Part shown: piece after piece, positions 43,781 through 52,184 of the stretch
How the letters are laid out: each line of letters opens with the position of its first letter
How positions within the stretch are numbered: the first letter of the stretch is position 1
DNA from: a virus
Reading direction: 5' to 3' (one strand)
DNA: 64,000 bases
IMG/VR virus record: IMGVR_UViG_3300010883_000015
Coordinates: 16,696-80,695 of that record
Notes under the pieces: model-generated
Seen by the model: only the letters and a program-made list of their open reading frames with translations
The model's database searches: none
Told to the model about the DNA's origin: nothing
Made by a program: the position numbers and the translations under genes

Positions 43781-44257
43781 ATGACTGATGATGAAAAATA
43801 TGAGTCTCATGGGAATTCTTCGCAATTAAAATCCCTTGGGAATGCCAAAACTAAATACCCAACAACGCCAGACGAGGCAGAGTTAGAGAAAATACCGTGG
43901 AAAGGAGAAGGCTTTAGTTACGTTACTTGGGAATGCCCTGAATATACTTGTGCTTGTCCCAAAACAGGCCAACCTGACTTTGCAACAGTCTATATACAAT
44001 ACATACCAGAAGCATATATTGTAGAAAGTAAATCATTGAAAATATATTTATTCTCTTTCCGTAATTATGGTCATTTCCATGAAGTTGGGATTGAAAGAAT
44101 TGCTAAAGATATATTTGATTTTATACAACCTAAATTCTTAAGAGTAGTTGGAGACTTCAATAAGAGAGGAGGGATATCAATTGTCCCTATTTCAGAATTT
44201 GGAGATCTTTCTTTATCTAGCTCTATACCTATTCCTAAAATAACATATGGCTCTTAA
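43781..44257 (+). CDS. queF: NADPH-dependent preQ0 reductase (QueF), 158 aa
   Basis: The motif ESKSLKIYLFSFRNYGHFHE (82-101) is the QueF signature, and YTCACPKTGQPDFATVYIQY holds the catalytic cysteine (C59) and aspartate (D66). QueF reduces the nitrile of preQ0 to the aminomethyl of preQ1, using NADPH. The length matches the short (unimodular) QueF form. Its presence with DpdA predicts preQ1, not preQ0, as the inserted base. The stop TAA overlaps the next ATG. Confidence 0.9.
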   Translation: MTDDEKYESHGNSSQLKSLGNAKTKYPTTPDEAELEKIPWKGEGFSYVTWECPEYTCACPKTGQPDFATVYIQYIPEAYIVESKSLKIYLFSFRNYGHFHEVGIERIAKDIFDFIQPKFLRVVGDFNKRGGISIVPISEFGDLSLSSSIPIPKITYGS

Positions 44258-45147
44258 TGCCTATTAAATTCCATAATTTAGTTTCTTTTGCATTATTTGG
44301 AGATCGAATTAATGAAGGCTTGCATCCAGAATGGAATACTATGTTGGATAGCGGGGGATTTACAAACTTTGTAAGAGGTAAAGATATTGTTACCTTGAAA
44401 GATTATTGTATGTATCTTAAAACCGAAAAGGTAAGGTTTTGGGAATATATGGCTCTCGACCGAATTGGGGATAAAAAGATCAGCGGGGAGTATCTTAATA
44501 AAATGATAAGCGTCGGTCTTGCTCCTGTTCCAATTTATCAGAGAGGAGAAGGAAGTGCCAAAGAATTAACTAAGATGATAGAAGCAAATAGATTAATTGC
44601 TATTGGTGGAATCTCTCAAAACCTTTCAGCCAAAGCCGAGCAAGAGTACCTTCGTAACGTAATGAGGGTGGTAAGAAAAGTTCCGACTGCAAAGGTTCAT
44701 CTTCTTGGGGTAGGTGTTAGAGAAGCCAAGCTATATTGCCCTTATAGTTCAGATAGTAGCACTTGGGCTAGTCATTTTAGATTTGGGATTATTCGTCTTT
44801 GGCATCAAGGTAAATTGTTAGACTTCCAAAAACATAAGACTGCTCAACACGCCAAGAGATATGTTAGGCCGAATCCAAATTACACACGATGTTTAGCTAA
44901 ATATAGCCTGACTTGGAATGATCTATATGATAATGCCGATTGGTCTAAGCCTGAAAGTAAATTAAGCATAGCAGCAACTAGGTCTTGGATAAGGCAATCT
45001 AGGTCTTTGTATCGAAAAGATAGCAGATATTTATTAGCAAGTTTACCAATAAATGTTCAAGCGATTAAAGAGGCTTGGAATTATGAAAGAATTTCATGGG
45101 GTTGGCCTAAGTCTAAATTCATAAGTATACCATCTGAAAAGAAATAA
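44257..45147 (+). CDS. dpdA: DNA 7-deazaguanine transglycosylase (DpdA-like), 296 aa
   Basis: The catalytic region NTMLDSGGFTNF (Asp31) and ALDRIGD (Asp68) are the phage DpdA form of the tRNA-guanine transglycosylase fold, with LIAIGGISQN and HLLGVGV as further TIM-barrel strands. It exchanges guanine in DNA for a 7-deazaguanine base. It ends the operon, 1 base overlapping queF. The zinc cysteines of tRNA-type enzymes were not located by eye, which is common in DpdA. Confidence 0.88.
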   Translation: MPIKFHNLVSFALFGDRINEGLHPEWNTMLDSGGFTNFVRGKDIVTLKDYCMYLKTEKVRFWEYMALDRIGDKKISGEYLNKMISVGLAPVPIYQRGEGSAKELTKMIEANRLIAIGGISQNLSAKAEQEYLRNVMRVVRKVPTAKVHLLGVGVREAKLYCPYSSDSSTWASHFRFGIIRLWHQGKLLDFQKHKTAQHAKRYVRPNPNYTRCLAKYSLTWNDLYDNADWSKPESKLSIAATRSWIRQSRSLYRKDSRYLLASLPINVQAIKEAWNYERISWGWPKSKFISIPSEKK

Positions 45148-45181
45148 TTGTTATATTGTTGTCAATTGTTTCTTGTTCTTA

Positions 45182-45209
45182 TTGATACATGATCATGTAT
45201 TGATATAAT
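45182..45209 (+). promoter_or_regulatory. Candidate promoter with 16-bp palindrome
   Basis: TTGATA (45182-45187), 16 bases, TATAAT (45204-45209). The spacer carries the palindrome ATACATGATCATGTAT (45185-45200), a plausible repressor site. It lies after dpdA and before a new set of small genes. Confidence 0.5.
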
Positions 45210-45281
45210 ATATATATAATATTATTTATACATGTTCATATAAGATATTTATCATAAATGTAATAATTAATACTTAAGCAG

Positions 45282-45345
45282 TAATATAAATATATTTTAA
45301 AAGACCCTATGAATAATATAAATATATTTTAAAAGACCCTATGAA
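45282..45345 (+). repeat. Perfect 32-bp tandem duplication before a gene start
   Basis: The 32 bases at 45282-45313 are repeated exactly at 45314-45345. The second copy ends 4 bases before the GGAG of the next gene's ribosome site. Each copy contains an ATG with a short reading frame. A slipped-strand duplication is the simple explanation, but each copy could tune expression. Confidence 0.85.
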
Positions 45346-45356
45346 AGGAGATCAAA

Positions 45357-45674
45357 ATGGATTGTAGGTGGGCAACAACTGAAAGTATTAAAGAACTTAA
45401 TTTCTGGTCTTCATCTTTTAAAATGAAAAGATACTTTACTGATAGATTAATTTCAATATTAGACCCTGAGGGTTATCATCTCTGTATTGGAGTTGTTGTT
45501 TACTCTAAAGGGAAGGGAGATTCTCTTGTTGATTACTATAGAACTCAATGGATGCTGAAATTAAAAGATCAAAAAAGTCCCCACATGGACTATATGGATA
45601 TAGATATTAAAGAATTTAAAAAATTAACTCTTTCTAAGCCCGCCCCTTCTGATAAATTTAAATATAAAACCTAG
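45357..45674 (+). CDS. Hypothetical protein, 105 aa
   Basis: The ribosome site GAAAGGAGATCAAA is strong and begins right after a duplicated 32-bp element. The sequence starts MDCRWATTESIKELN and shows a beta-rich central part (EGYHLCIGVVVYSKG). No family recognised. First gene of a block of small early-type genes. Confidence 0.65.
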   Translation: MDCRWATTESIKELNFWSSSFKMKRYFTDRLISILDPEGYHLCIGVVVYSKGKGDSLVDYYRTQWMLKLKDQKSPHMDYMDIDIKEFKKLTLSKPAPSDKFKYKT

Positions 45675-45688
45675 CTCTTTAAATAATT

Positions 45689-45886
45689 ATGAAATGTGAA
45701 TTATGCCATTATTCAGAAAGTATTGAGTTGTTGGAAGATATAAAAAAAACCAAACAACATGAAAGTAGTATAACAATGATTTTTAGAACAAAAGAAAGTT
45801 TCATGTTGGTTTGCAAAGCCTGTATAAGTGAAAATGAAGCGATTATGAAATTATACAATTCAGATTTAAATAAAGGAAAAAAATGA
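45689..45886 (+). CDS. Small zinc-finger-like protein, 65 aa
   Basis: CELCHYS at the start and CKACISE near residue 51 form a two-pair cysteine layout likely to bind zinc. The central part is charged. The protein is of the size of small phage host-takeover proteins, but no homologue is recognised. It overlaps the next gene by 4 bases. Confidence 0.6.
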   Translation: MKCELCHYSESIELLEDIKKTKQHESSITMIFRTKESFMLVCKACISENEAIMKLYNSDLNKGKK

Positions 45887-46230
45887 ATATTACAAATCTC
45901 GGCAATGAATTAGATCATGATGAAATCAAAAAAGAACCCGAAGAAAGTCATGTTGATTTAAATACAGTTTCAAGTTTTTTCTTACTTTATAGGGATGATA
46001 ATGGAAATATATCTTTATCAAATAAATCTTCATCGGCTGACGATAAAGTATTACTGATGTGGCATGGGTTCATGTTATTAATAGAGATACTTTCAGAGTG
46101 TATTAATATAGATATAAAATACTCAAAAATATCCAATATAGCTTCTACGATAATAGAGGCTTTATCAGAAAATGGGATCTACACTTATAATGAACTACAT
46201 TCAGAGCCAGAGAATATAGAAGAAGAGTAA
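45883..46230 (+). CDS. Hypothetical protein, 115 aa
   Basis: Acidic protein (pattern DHDEIKKEPEESHVDLN) with hydrophobic helix MWHGFMLLIEILSECI. Overlaps the upstream gene by 4 bases. No family recognised. The next gene starts after 1 base. Confidence 0.6.
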   Translation: MNITNLGNELDHDEIKKEPEESHVDLNTVSSFFLLYRDDNGNISLSNKSSSADDKVLLMWHGFMLLIEILSECINIDIKYSKISNIASTIIEALSENGIYTYNELHSEPENIEEE

Positions 46231-46231
46231 G

Positions 46232-46651
46232 ATGCAAAGCATGATAGATTTAAAATTGCTATTTAAATTTGGAAAAATAACAAGTTCCGTTTTAGATAAA
46301 ATTACTATTCTTGATTTTTCAGATTACTTGGATCCAATAGAATATTCTATATTAAGTATATTTATTAGCCATAGGACATTAAAGGGCGCTGATGATTTAA
46401 CCTTCCAAAAGATAACATCGTCTAATATTTTAAATTCTTTTTATGACCACCTTAGTGCTAGTCTTTTATTTATAAGTATAAAAAGATTACCTTCTGGGTA
46501 TTTAGTTATTAAACCTTATAGCTCTAATCAGGCTTTTGATTTTATGAGAGATGTTCCTCTGCATGTGGCATTGTACTCCTTTGGTGTACCGGGTAATGAT
46601 GTTAAATTTTTCATTAGAAAAAGACTTAAAGAAAATGATAAAAAAGAGTAA
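46232..46651 (+). CDS. Hypothetical protein, 139 aa
   Basis: No recognisable domain. Mixed helical and beta pattern with a basic, helical C-terminus (KFFIRKRLKENDKKE). It follows the previous gene by 1 base and precedes the methyltransferase by 2 bases, so it belongs to the same transcript. Confidence 0.6.
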   Translation: MQSMIDLKLLFKFGKITSSVLDKITILDFSDYLDPIEYSILSIFISHRTLKGADDLTFQKITSSNILNSFYDHLSASLLFISIKRLPSGYLVIKPYSSNQAFDFMRDVPLHVALYSFGVPGNDVKFFIRKRLKENDKKE

Positions 46652-46653
46652 AA

Positions 46654-47256
46654 ATGAAAGTATTAGGATCTTCTGTATTAAGAAGTAAAAATTCAGAAAA
46701 AAGAGAAAAGAATGATTTTTATGCCACGGAACCTTGGGGTGTTGAATTGTTTTTATCTTGTCATAAGATGAATAATAAACTATGGGAACCTGCTTGTGGG
46801 CAAGGCCATATAGCCGAAGTTCTATCTAAACACGGCAAAGAAGTAAGGTCGACAGACCTTATAGATCGGGGCTATGGTAATAGGCTTGATTTCTTGACCG
46901 CAGAGGGTACTTGGGATGGGGATATAATAACAAATCCTCCATTCTCATTGACAGAAAGTTTTATAAGAAAGGGAATGTCATTACTTGAAGATAAGAATCA
47001 ACTTATGCTGTTTTTAAAAATACAATTTTTGGAAACAAAATCCCGATATAAACTTTTTAAAGAGTATCCCTTAAAGTATGTTTATGTTCATTCTTCTCGT
47101 ATTGGTACTGCAAAGGATGCTGATTTTGAAAAATATAATGCTAAAGCAATGTGCTATGCTTGGTTTGTTTGGGAGAAAGGTTTCAAAGGGGAGAGCACAC
47201 TAAGATGGGTGCCTCCATCTTTAGATCAAGAAGATCAGTTTCAGATGTTTAAATAG
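46654..47256 (+). CDS. SAM-dependent DNA adenine methyltransferase-like, 200 aa
   Basis: LWEPACGQGHIAEVL is a SAM-binding motif, and ITNPPFSLTESF carries the NPPF active site of amino-methyltransferases. The size and motif set match a family of small phage N6-adenine DNA methyltransferase-like proteins. Target site unknown. It is the second methyltransferase in the window besides the one at 27284, giving the phage a mixed modification arsenal. Confidence 0.75.
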   Translation: MKVLGSSVLRSKNSEKREKNDFYATEPWGVELFLSCHKMNNKLWEPACGQGHIAEVLSKHGKEVRSTDLIDRGYGNRLDFLTAEGTWDGDIITNPPFSLTESFIRKGMSLLEDKNQLMLFLKIQFLETKSRYKLFKEYPLKYVYVHSSRIGTAKDADFEKYNAKAMCYAWFVWEKGFKGESTLRWVPPSLDQEDQFQMFK

Positions 47257-47318
47257 CCTATAATTCAGATTAGATATACACATGAAGCATAAGATTATAG
47301 ACCGCAAGGGGAATTAGA

Positions 47319-47645
47319 ATGAAGCTATCAATTAAATATCCTATTTTATTTTCTATTAATGAAGATATTTTACCGAAGCAATTATTACCAAGCAATGGTA
47401 GGACTTTTTCAATTGCTGAAATATTTGAATTCCTAATTGTTTCTTCTGATCATGACGATTTGGATAGAATTGAAATATTTGATGGTGCTTTATATTTAAA
47501 TCCTGTTGATAAGATTTTTAATAAACGAGCAAGTAAATTTTGGTTTTCTAATTCTGCTTTTTTTGATAGAGATCACCTTAGTGGTTCTGTAATGTTTATA
47601 CCTACTAGGTATGATCCTTATCAAGGAAAAAATAAGATAATTTGA
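47319..47645 (+). CDS. Hypothetical protein, 108 aa
   Basis: ATG 47319 follows AAGGGGAATTAGA. Mixed sequence with an acidic middle (SSDHDDLDRIEIFDG). No family recognised. Followed by a 350-base gap holding a terminator and the next promoter region. Confidence 0.6.
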   Translation: MKLSIKYPILFSINEDILPKQLLPSNGRTFSIAEIFEFLIVSSDHDDLDRIEIFDGALYLNPVDKIFNKRASKFWFSNSAFFDRDHLSGSVMFIPTRYDPYQGKNKII

Positions 47646-47775
47646 TTATAGCTTTATCTTTAATTAAACTAATTTATGCTTACGAGTGTTCTGCTCTTAG
47701 GTTCAAATATTAACTTTTACATACTAATGATGTAAACGAGGAAAAGATATAGATTATTGAGAAGATATAGTAGAT

Positions 47776-47809
47776 AGTGGCGGTCGAGGGATTTGACCGC
47801 CACTTTTTT
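47776..47809 (+). terminator. Intrinsic terminator
   Basis: AGTGGCGGTC (47776-47785) pairs perfectly with GACCGCCACT (47795-47804) across a 9-base loop and is followed by T residues. The rest of the 47646-47995 gap is AT-rich. A promoter-like sequence near 47868 (GATATAATCATTATGA) may serve the next gene. Confidence 0.88.
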
Positions 47810-47995
47810 ATTGTTAATAGAATGTCAAAACATAAATTTTCTGTGTGCATTTTGATAATTATTCGATATAATCATTATGAGCGTTACAATTATTACATAT
47901 TCTAATTATTACATTATAAGGTCATATAAATCTATCGCTAGTTAAAATACAAATAAACTTTCTATTAACTATACAATACAAAAAAAGGAGAAATC

Positions 47996-48109
47996 ATGTA
48001 CGACTTATTAACTTATGCACCTATCGTTCTGTGCGCTTTAAACTTAACTTTCTTAGGATGGGTAACAAATAAATTCATTCAAAAGTATAGTCCTAATGGA
48101 GAAGGGTAA
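47996..48109 (+). CDS. Small membrane protein, 37 aa
   Basis: ATG 47996 follows AAAAAAGGAGAAATC, a strong ribosome site. The 37-residue product has one hydrophobic helix (LLTYAPIVLCALNLTFLGWV). Its TAA overlaps the next ATG. No homologue recognised. It could be a membrane-targeted host-takeover peptide. Confidence 0.65.
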   Translation: MYDLLTYAPIVLCALNLTFLGWVTNKFIQKYSPNGEG

Positions 48110-48342
48110 TGCCAAAGTTGAAATTAAAAAAGACTAAAAATCATGATCATTTTGATAGAAGAATTTATCGTGATCGTACAGGTAAAAAATATGTTGATGT
48201 AAATTTAGACGATTCTAATCCTCAAATTTGTACAACTTGTAACAAATCTGGAGAGCCTAGTTATCCAATAGATGATTACGTCATAATAGAATTTGATGGG
48301 CAATGGAGAACATACGATAAAAATAATGAAGGTGCCCAATGA
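48109..48342 (+). CDS. Hypothetical small protein with CxxC, 77 aa
   Basis: Basic N-terminus (LKLKKTKNHDHFDRRIYR) and a CTTC motif near residue 42. It overlaps the gene before it by 1 base and the one after by 4 bases, which supports real translation. Function unknown. Confidence 0.65.
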   Translation: MPKLKLKKTKNHDHFDRRIYRDRTGKKYVDVNLDDSNPQICTTCNKSGEPSYPIDDYVIIEFDGQWRTYDKNNEGAQ

Positions 48343-48554
48343 TGAATCCGCTATCCTCACGAAGATACACAGAACTTGTTGACAGAATAAATGGTTCTTT
48401 TTCATTGTTTACAAAGTATTTAAGCCTGAAAATAAAATTAATGAAAAAAGAAATCGAAGAAATGGAAACAGTAGACCACTTGGCTTTGGAACAGACCAAA
48501 GAAATCATTCAAGATTTTGCTGATGATTTATTAAAAACAGAAGGTGAAAAATGA
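48339..48554 (+). CDS. Hypothetical helical protein, 71 aa
   Basis: Charged helical protein; the pattern IKLMKKEIEEMETVDHLALEQ suggests a coiled coil. It overlaps its neighbours by 4 bases at each end. Function unknown. Confidence 0.6.
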   Translation: MMNPLSSRRYTELVDRINGSFSLFTKYLSLKIKLMKKEIEEMETVDHLALEQTKEIIQDFADDLLKTEGEK

Positions 48555-48838
48555 GCAGGAATTATGAGAGGCATATGGAGCACTTAATATTAAAGGAAAA
48601 GAACGATCAAATAGGCAGTTTTAAAATTACTGAAGAAACTCTGACGGTAAGTGAGAAACTCTCAGAGTGGAGCAAAAAAATGAAGATTAACGTATCCCCA
48701 ATGTTCGCGGAACCGCTGGGCGATATAAATAAAATTATGATCGAATGGGAAGAACACAAATTGACCGAAGCCGAAGCGCGTAAGTCTATTAATGATATCT
48801 TCACTTATGTATTTCAGAGGGAGGTGCGTGATGGGTAA
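48551..48838 (+). CDS. Hypothetical protein, 95 aa
   Basis: Helical protein with SEWSKKMKINVSPMFAEPL and a C-terminal EEHKLTEAEARKSINDIF. No domain recognised. Overlaps both neighbours, the next by 8 bases. Confidence 0.65.
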   Translation: MSRNYERHMEHLILKEKNDQIGSFKITEETLTVSEKLSEWSKKMKINVSPMFAEPLGDINKIMIEWEEHKLTEAEARKSINDIFTYVFQREVRDG

Positions 48839-49013
48839 AGCAATGAACCTACATTATTCAATAAAGGATCAAGAAGATTGGTCTGATAGGGATTGGAAGA
48901 TGTTTTTCAAGGACGAAAGATTCAATGAAGAAAAGGCAAGACAACAACCAATAATGAATAAACGGAAGATTAATAAAATGGAACCCAAAAGATTTACAGG
49001 TAGATTGTTATGA
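48831..49013 (+). CDS. Hypothetical basic protein, 60 aa
   Basis: The frame is open upstream, but ATG 48831 (MGKAMNLHY) follows GGGAGGTGCGTG and is the likely start. Rich in Trp, Lys and Asp (EDWSDRDWKMFFKDERF). Overlaps the gene before by 8 bases and the gene after by 4 bases. Function unknown. Confidence 0.6.
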   Translation: MGKAMNLHYSIKDQEDWSDRDWKMFFKDERFNEEKARQQPIMNKRKINKMEPKRFTGRLL

Positions 49014-49444
49014 TTATTAGAGGAATAATGAATGCTAATCAGAATGGTGTTTACCAAGACCCTGAAGATGAAAATCTGTTCTATATTGCTAAAAGATATG
49101 GTGAAGAGAAAATTTATTCTACATTTTTAACACCCGCCTTAAGTAGATTTTTTATAATACCTGAAGAAATAAGATTAGTTCTTATTGAAAATGGAGCAGT
49201 TAATATTGATCTTAACAAAGATGGTAAAAAAAAGGAAAGTTACGCGAGATATAGAGGATTATGGGCTAGTTGTCCTTATTGCTCTGAGAGCGATATTTGT
49301 GCTACCGTCTATCTTAAAAGATCAAATATTCACATTACTCACTGTTATAATTTTAAAGAATTTGCTTTTGGTATTTCAAAACATATGAACTTTCTTAGAT
49401 CGGTTAGATTGACCCATATTGGCGATAAAGAAGTAAAATCTTAA
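49010..49444 (+). CDS. Hypothetical protein with CPYC motif, 144 aa
   Basis: Contains a likely zinc or redox motif SCPYCSES near residue 87 and a further ICATVYLK stretch. ATGA overlap with the gene before it. No family recognised. Confidence 0.65.
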   Translation: MIIRGIMNANQNGVYQDPEDENLFYIAKRYGEEKIYSTFLTPALSRFFIIPEEIRLVLIENGAVNIDLNKDGKKKESYARYRGLWASCPYCSESDICATVYLKRSNIHITHCYNFKEFAFGISKHMNFLRSVRLTHIGDKEVKS

Positions 49445-49471
49445 ATTAAGAATAACAAATTAGGAGTGTAA

Positions 49472-49810
49472 ATGAATATTATTTTTAGCGTGTTTAGTGG
49501 GGAGAGTGGATACTTTGTAGGTGGTCAATATGAAGACAGATCTCAATGTATTAGGTTGTCTCATGATCTGAATATCTGCCCAGAAGTAGGGTCAACAATA
49601 CCAATGTTAATGGCAACAGAGCAAAGTCCTGATTTAATAAATAAACTGATTGAACATGGATTTATTAAGTCTCCAGCTTCTTATGATGTTACAGACCACA
49701 TAGGAAGGTTCTTAGGTCAGAATTGCTTATGGTATGATTTATGTTCTATGCATATGAGTATAGATATTGAATGGCTTTTTAATAAATCGCCTATTAATGA
49801 AGAGTGTTAG
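49472..49810 (+). CDS. Hypothetical protein, 112 aa
   Basis: The site TAGGAGTGTAA precedes ATG 49472. A mixed soluble protein with no motif I recognise. The next gene begins almost at its end. Confidence 0.65.
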   Translation: MNIIFSVFSGESGYFVGGQYEDRSQCIRLSHDLNICPEVGSTIPMLMATEQSPDLINKLIEHGFIKSPASYDVTDHIGRFLGQNCLWYDLCSMHMSIDIEWLFNKSPINEEC

Positions 49811-49812
49811 AT

Positions 49813-50211
49813 ATGAGTCATACATATAAAACAGATTTACTTTATCTTACAGTTAAAAAAACAAATAAAAATTCATTTAATTTTTATCTTAGATATAAAT
49901 TAAATGAAGATAATAGTTCAGCAAAAACTAAGGCTGAAGTCTTGTCTGGCTTTTTAGAAATAGAAAGATTTAATGTAGATGAAGATAATTTACTTCAATG
50001 GATTGTTGAGGGATTAAAAGATATAGAACAGAAATTACTTGATAATATACTATTATTTGATAGTAATAAATTGTTTGATTCTTCTTATTCTAACAGGGTT
50101 AATGAAAAGATAAATTGCCTTTATGGGTTTGTTGAAATGAATAAGATTATAGATAACCCAAAAGATATTAGGGATTTTCTGGCTATTGCTAAATTAATTA
50201 AAGCATGCTAG
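49813..50211 (+). CDS. Hypothetical protein, 132 aa
   Basis: A GTG at 49804 is in frame, but ATG 49813 is preferred for spacing and codon. The first half is beta-like (TKVKKTN-type repeats of polar residues) and the second helical. Function unknown. Last gene before a terminator. Confidence 0.6.
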   Translation: MSHTYKTDLLYLTVKKTNKNSFNFYLRYKLNEDNSSAKTKAEVLSGFLEIERFNVDEDNLLQWIVEGLKDIEQKLLDNILLFDSNKLFDSSYSNRVNEKINCLYGFVEMNKIIDNPKDIRDFLAIAKLIKAC

Positions 50212-50280
50212 TTTTAAATCACATCGATACTTTTGGTGTATGATCTTTGTTGTTTATAGAATGTTATATGTTTTTCTTTA

Positions 50281-50313
50281 AAAGAGAGTCCCTTCTGTGG
50301 CTCTCTTTTTTTT
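50281..50313 (+). terminator. Intrinsic terminator
   Basis: AAAGAGAG (50281-50288) pairs with CTCTCTTT (50301-50308), closed by inner CC/GG pairs, and is followed by a T tract. The 727-base gap 50212-50938 beyond it has no gene. It is AT-rich and includes a direct repeat ACTTATTAGTTCTA near 50534 and 50557 and a promoter at 50770. Confidence 0.85.
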
Positions 50314-50769
50314 ATTCTAAATATTCAAACCTAAAATTCAGATTGAGTTTTGAGTTCAGATAATTTTTAATATTTACTGTTATTAATATAAAAAAATTAA
50401 AAAAATGAAACAATTAATTACATGCTTATTACTTATTATTTGTGATCCAAAATTCAGGACGGTATTTGGTTTCAAATAAAAAGTTTTTGCCACTATATTA
50501 ATATTTTTATTTTATTTTTTTGAAAATGAAATCTTACTTATTAGTTCTACTAGATACTTATTAGTTCTATGGTTTTGTGGATTATTACACTTATTAGTAT
50601 TTATTTATTTACCTGAAATTAGTTGTTTATTTGTTCCTTGAATTGGTACGACTAATCCTTTGTTGTTTTATTTAACTTTATTCATAATTTGAACTTGGTT
50701 GCTTATATTTAGTTCTTATTTTTTTGTAGATATTATCTTTATATATTCATAAATTTTAAAGATTTATTA

Positions 50770-50827
50770 TTGACATTTCCTTTGCATTCTCTATTGTTCC
50801 GATAAGCTCGGCATTATAGAGATATGC
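50770..50827 (+). promoter_or_regulatory. Promoter-like leader P1 with shared motifs
   Basis: TTGACA (50770-50775), 16 bases, TATTGT (50792-50797), then TCCGATAAG (50798-50806). A second element GCATTATAGAGATATGC follows at 50811-50827. These elements resemble those upstream of 53128, 55815 and 61779. It leads to the gene at 50939, about 140 bases downstream. Confidence 0.6.
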
Positions 50828-50938
50828 TTGCTCTTGGAACTAGCAACTGGAATGGATTTTTTATGATAAAATGCTAAATTGATATTGTGAAAAGAAATTC
50901 ACATTCTCAAATAATCATAAATAAAAAGGAAAATTATC

Positions 50939-52102
50939 ATGTCTTTAAATAATAATAATATAGACCATATCTCTGAAAGTATGGAAAAAATTGCAGATGG
51001 GTTTGGATTCTGTTGTTTTTGGAGAACTCAATCATTTCGTCATACACCTTTTCAATTAAAAGACATGGCGCGAGCAAGTGGTTTCTCACAAACAATACTT
51101 GATTCATTCTCTGAGCATTCACTTAAGGCCTCAATCGGACTAGCTAAATATGACTCCCAATGGAAAAAGATTAAATTTAATAACCATAACATTGAAGCTA
51201 AGACTGTTCATGTAGATGATTCTACTGGAGCAATAACAGTTGAATTTCTTGGGTATGAGAAAATAACAGATCAAGAAGGCAAGAGAACGCAGGTAGATTC
51301 TATTGTGTTTGATAGTTATGGAAATCTATTGAAAACAGGAGTAACTGATGCTTCTAGGGAGTTTGTAAGGGCTGTTGACCACCATATGCATTTCTGGGGC
51401 AACAATGACATTTATGACAAGGTTACTAAGCCAATGTTGAAGTCTATGGATGCCCTTAGAATTAGTAGTTCTAATTATTATGTTATGAAATCACCTTCTA
51501 ATATAGAAAAAATAGACAAACTTAAAAACTTTCTATCTATGATTGGGTATGAATTCTTCACTTTAACTCAAGCGAAAGATAAGCAAACCCAGTCTGCTCT
51601 TTCTGCTCAGGTTCAAGATGCTTTGGCATCGAGGATTTCAGATGCGGAAGCCAAGGTTAAAAAATGGAATAGCCAAAACAGGGTTCATGGGCGATCTGAA
51701 TCGGCAATGTTAACTGAATTGCATGACATTCTTCAATTAGCTGAGGAGTTAGAGAGAAATCTAGGTTCTGACTTGAAGGGTATTAAAGAGATGACTGCTA
51801 ATGTTAGAAATGAAGCTAAGTCAATCATACATTCTCAGTCTCCTGCTGGAATGAATACTATGGCTTACAATTATTTTAAAACAATGGTTGAAGATGATAA
51901 TAATATTGCCCAAAAAGAATCGTATGGTAATACATATTATGTTAAAGTAGGAGATGATAATCAAGAATTTATCATTAATGACTCACTCAGAGCAGATGCG
52001 AAGAAGGTTGTTGAAAGTCTCGGATTTTATGCAGTGGTTGCTGTTGGTTGTATTGTCTTAAAGCCATTAAAGTCCCTAGATACATTGTCAGTTGATATCT
52101 AA
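50939..52102 (+). CDS. Hypothetical protein, possibly DUF6744-like, 387 aa
   Basis: A large soluble protein with mid-part helical region (about 220-300) and a C-terminal hydrophobic segment (YAVVAVGCIVLKPL). The arrangement of an N-terminal globular part, the central coiled coil and the C-terminal end recalls the phage DUF6744 family, which often lies near CobS/CobT-like genes. The match is from memory and not certain. It is driven by leader P1 and ended by a strong terminator. Confidence 0.6.
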   Translation: MSLNNNNIDHISESMEKIADGFGFCCFWRTQSFRHTPFQLKDMARASGFSQTILDSFSEHSLKASIGLAKYDSQWKKIKFNNHNIEAKTVHVDDSTGAITVEFLGYEKITDQEGKRTQVDSIVFDSYGNLLKTGVTDASREFVRAVDHHMHFWGNNDIYDKVTKPMLKSMDALRISSSNYYVMKSPSNIEKIDKLKNFLSMIGYEFFTLTQAKDKQTQSALSAQVQDALASRISDAEAKVKKWNSQNRVHGRSESAMLTELHDILQLAEELERNLGSDLKGIKEMTANVRNEAKSIIHSQSPAGMNTMAYNYFKTMVEDDNNIAQKESYGNTYYVKVGDDNQEFIINDSLRADAKKVVESLGFYAVVAVGCIVLKPLKSLDTLSVDI

Positions 52103-52124
52103 TATCATTCCCCAAAATGTCCCT

Positions 52125-52161
52125 GTTGTAGGGAGGCTCTATTGTCTCCCTACAACTTTAT
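52125..52161 (+). terminator. Intrinsic terminator
   Basis: GTTGTAGGGAG (52125-52135) pairs perfectly with CTCCCTACAAC (52146-52156) around a 10-base loop, followed by a T-rich tail. It lies in the short gap to the next gene, so that gene may depend on readthrough or its own start. Confidence 0.85.
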
Positions 52162-52184
52162 TTTTAATACACACAGGAAAATAC

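Noticed and set aside
47640-47745. tRNA gene suggested by GGTTCAAAT near 47700
   Set aside because: The bases around it do not form a T stem, and no acceptor or anticodon stem fits. No convincing tRNA was seen elsewhere in the window.
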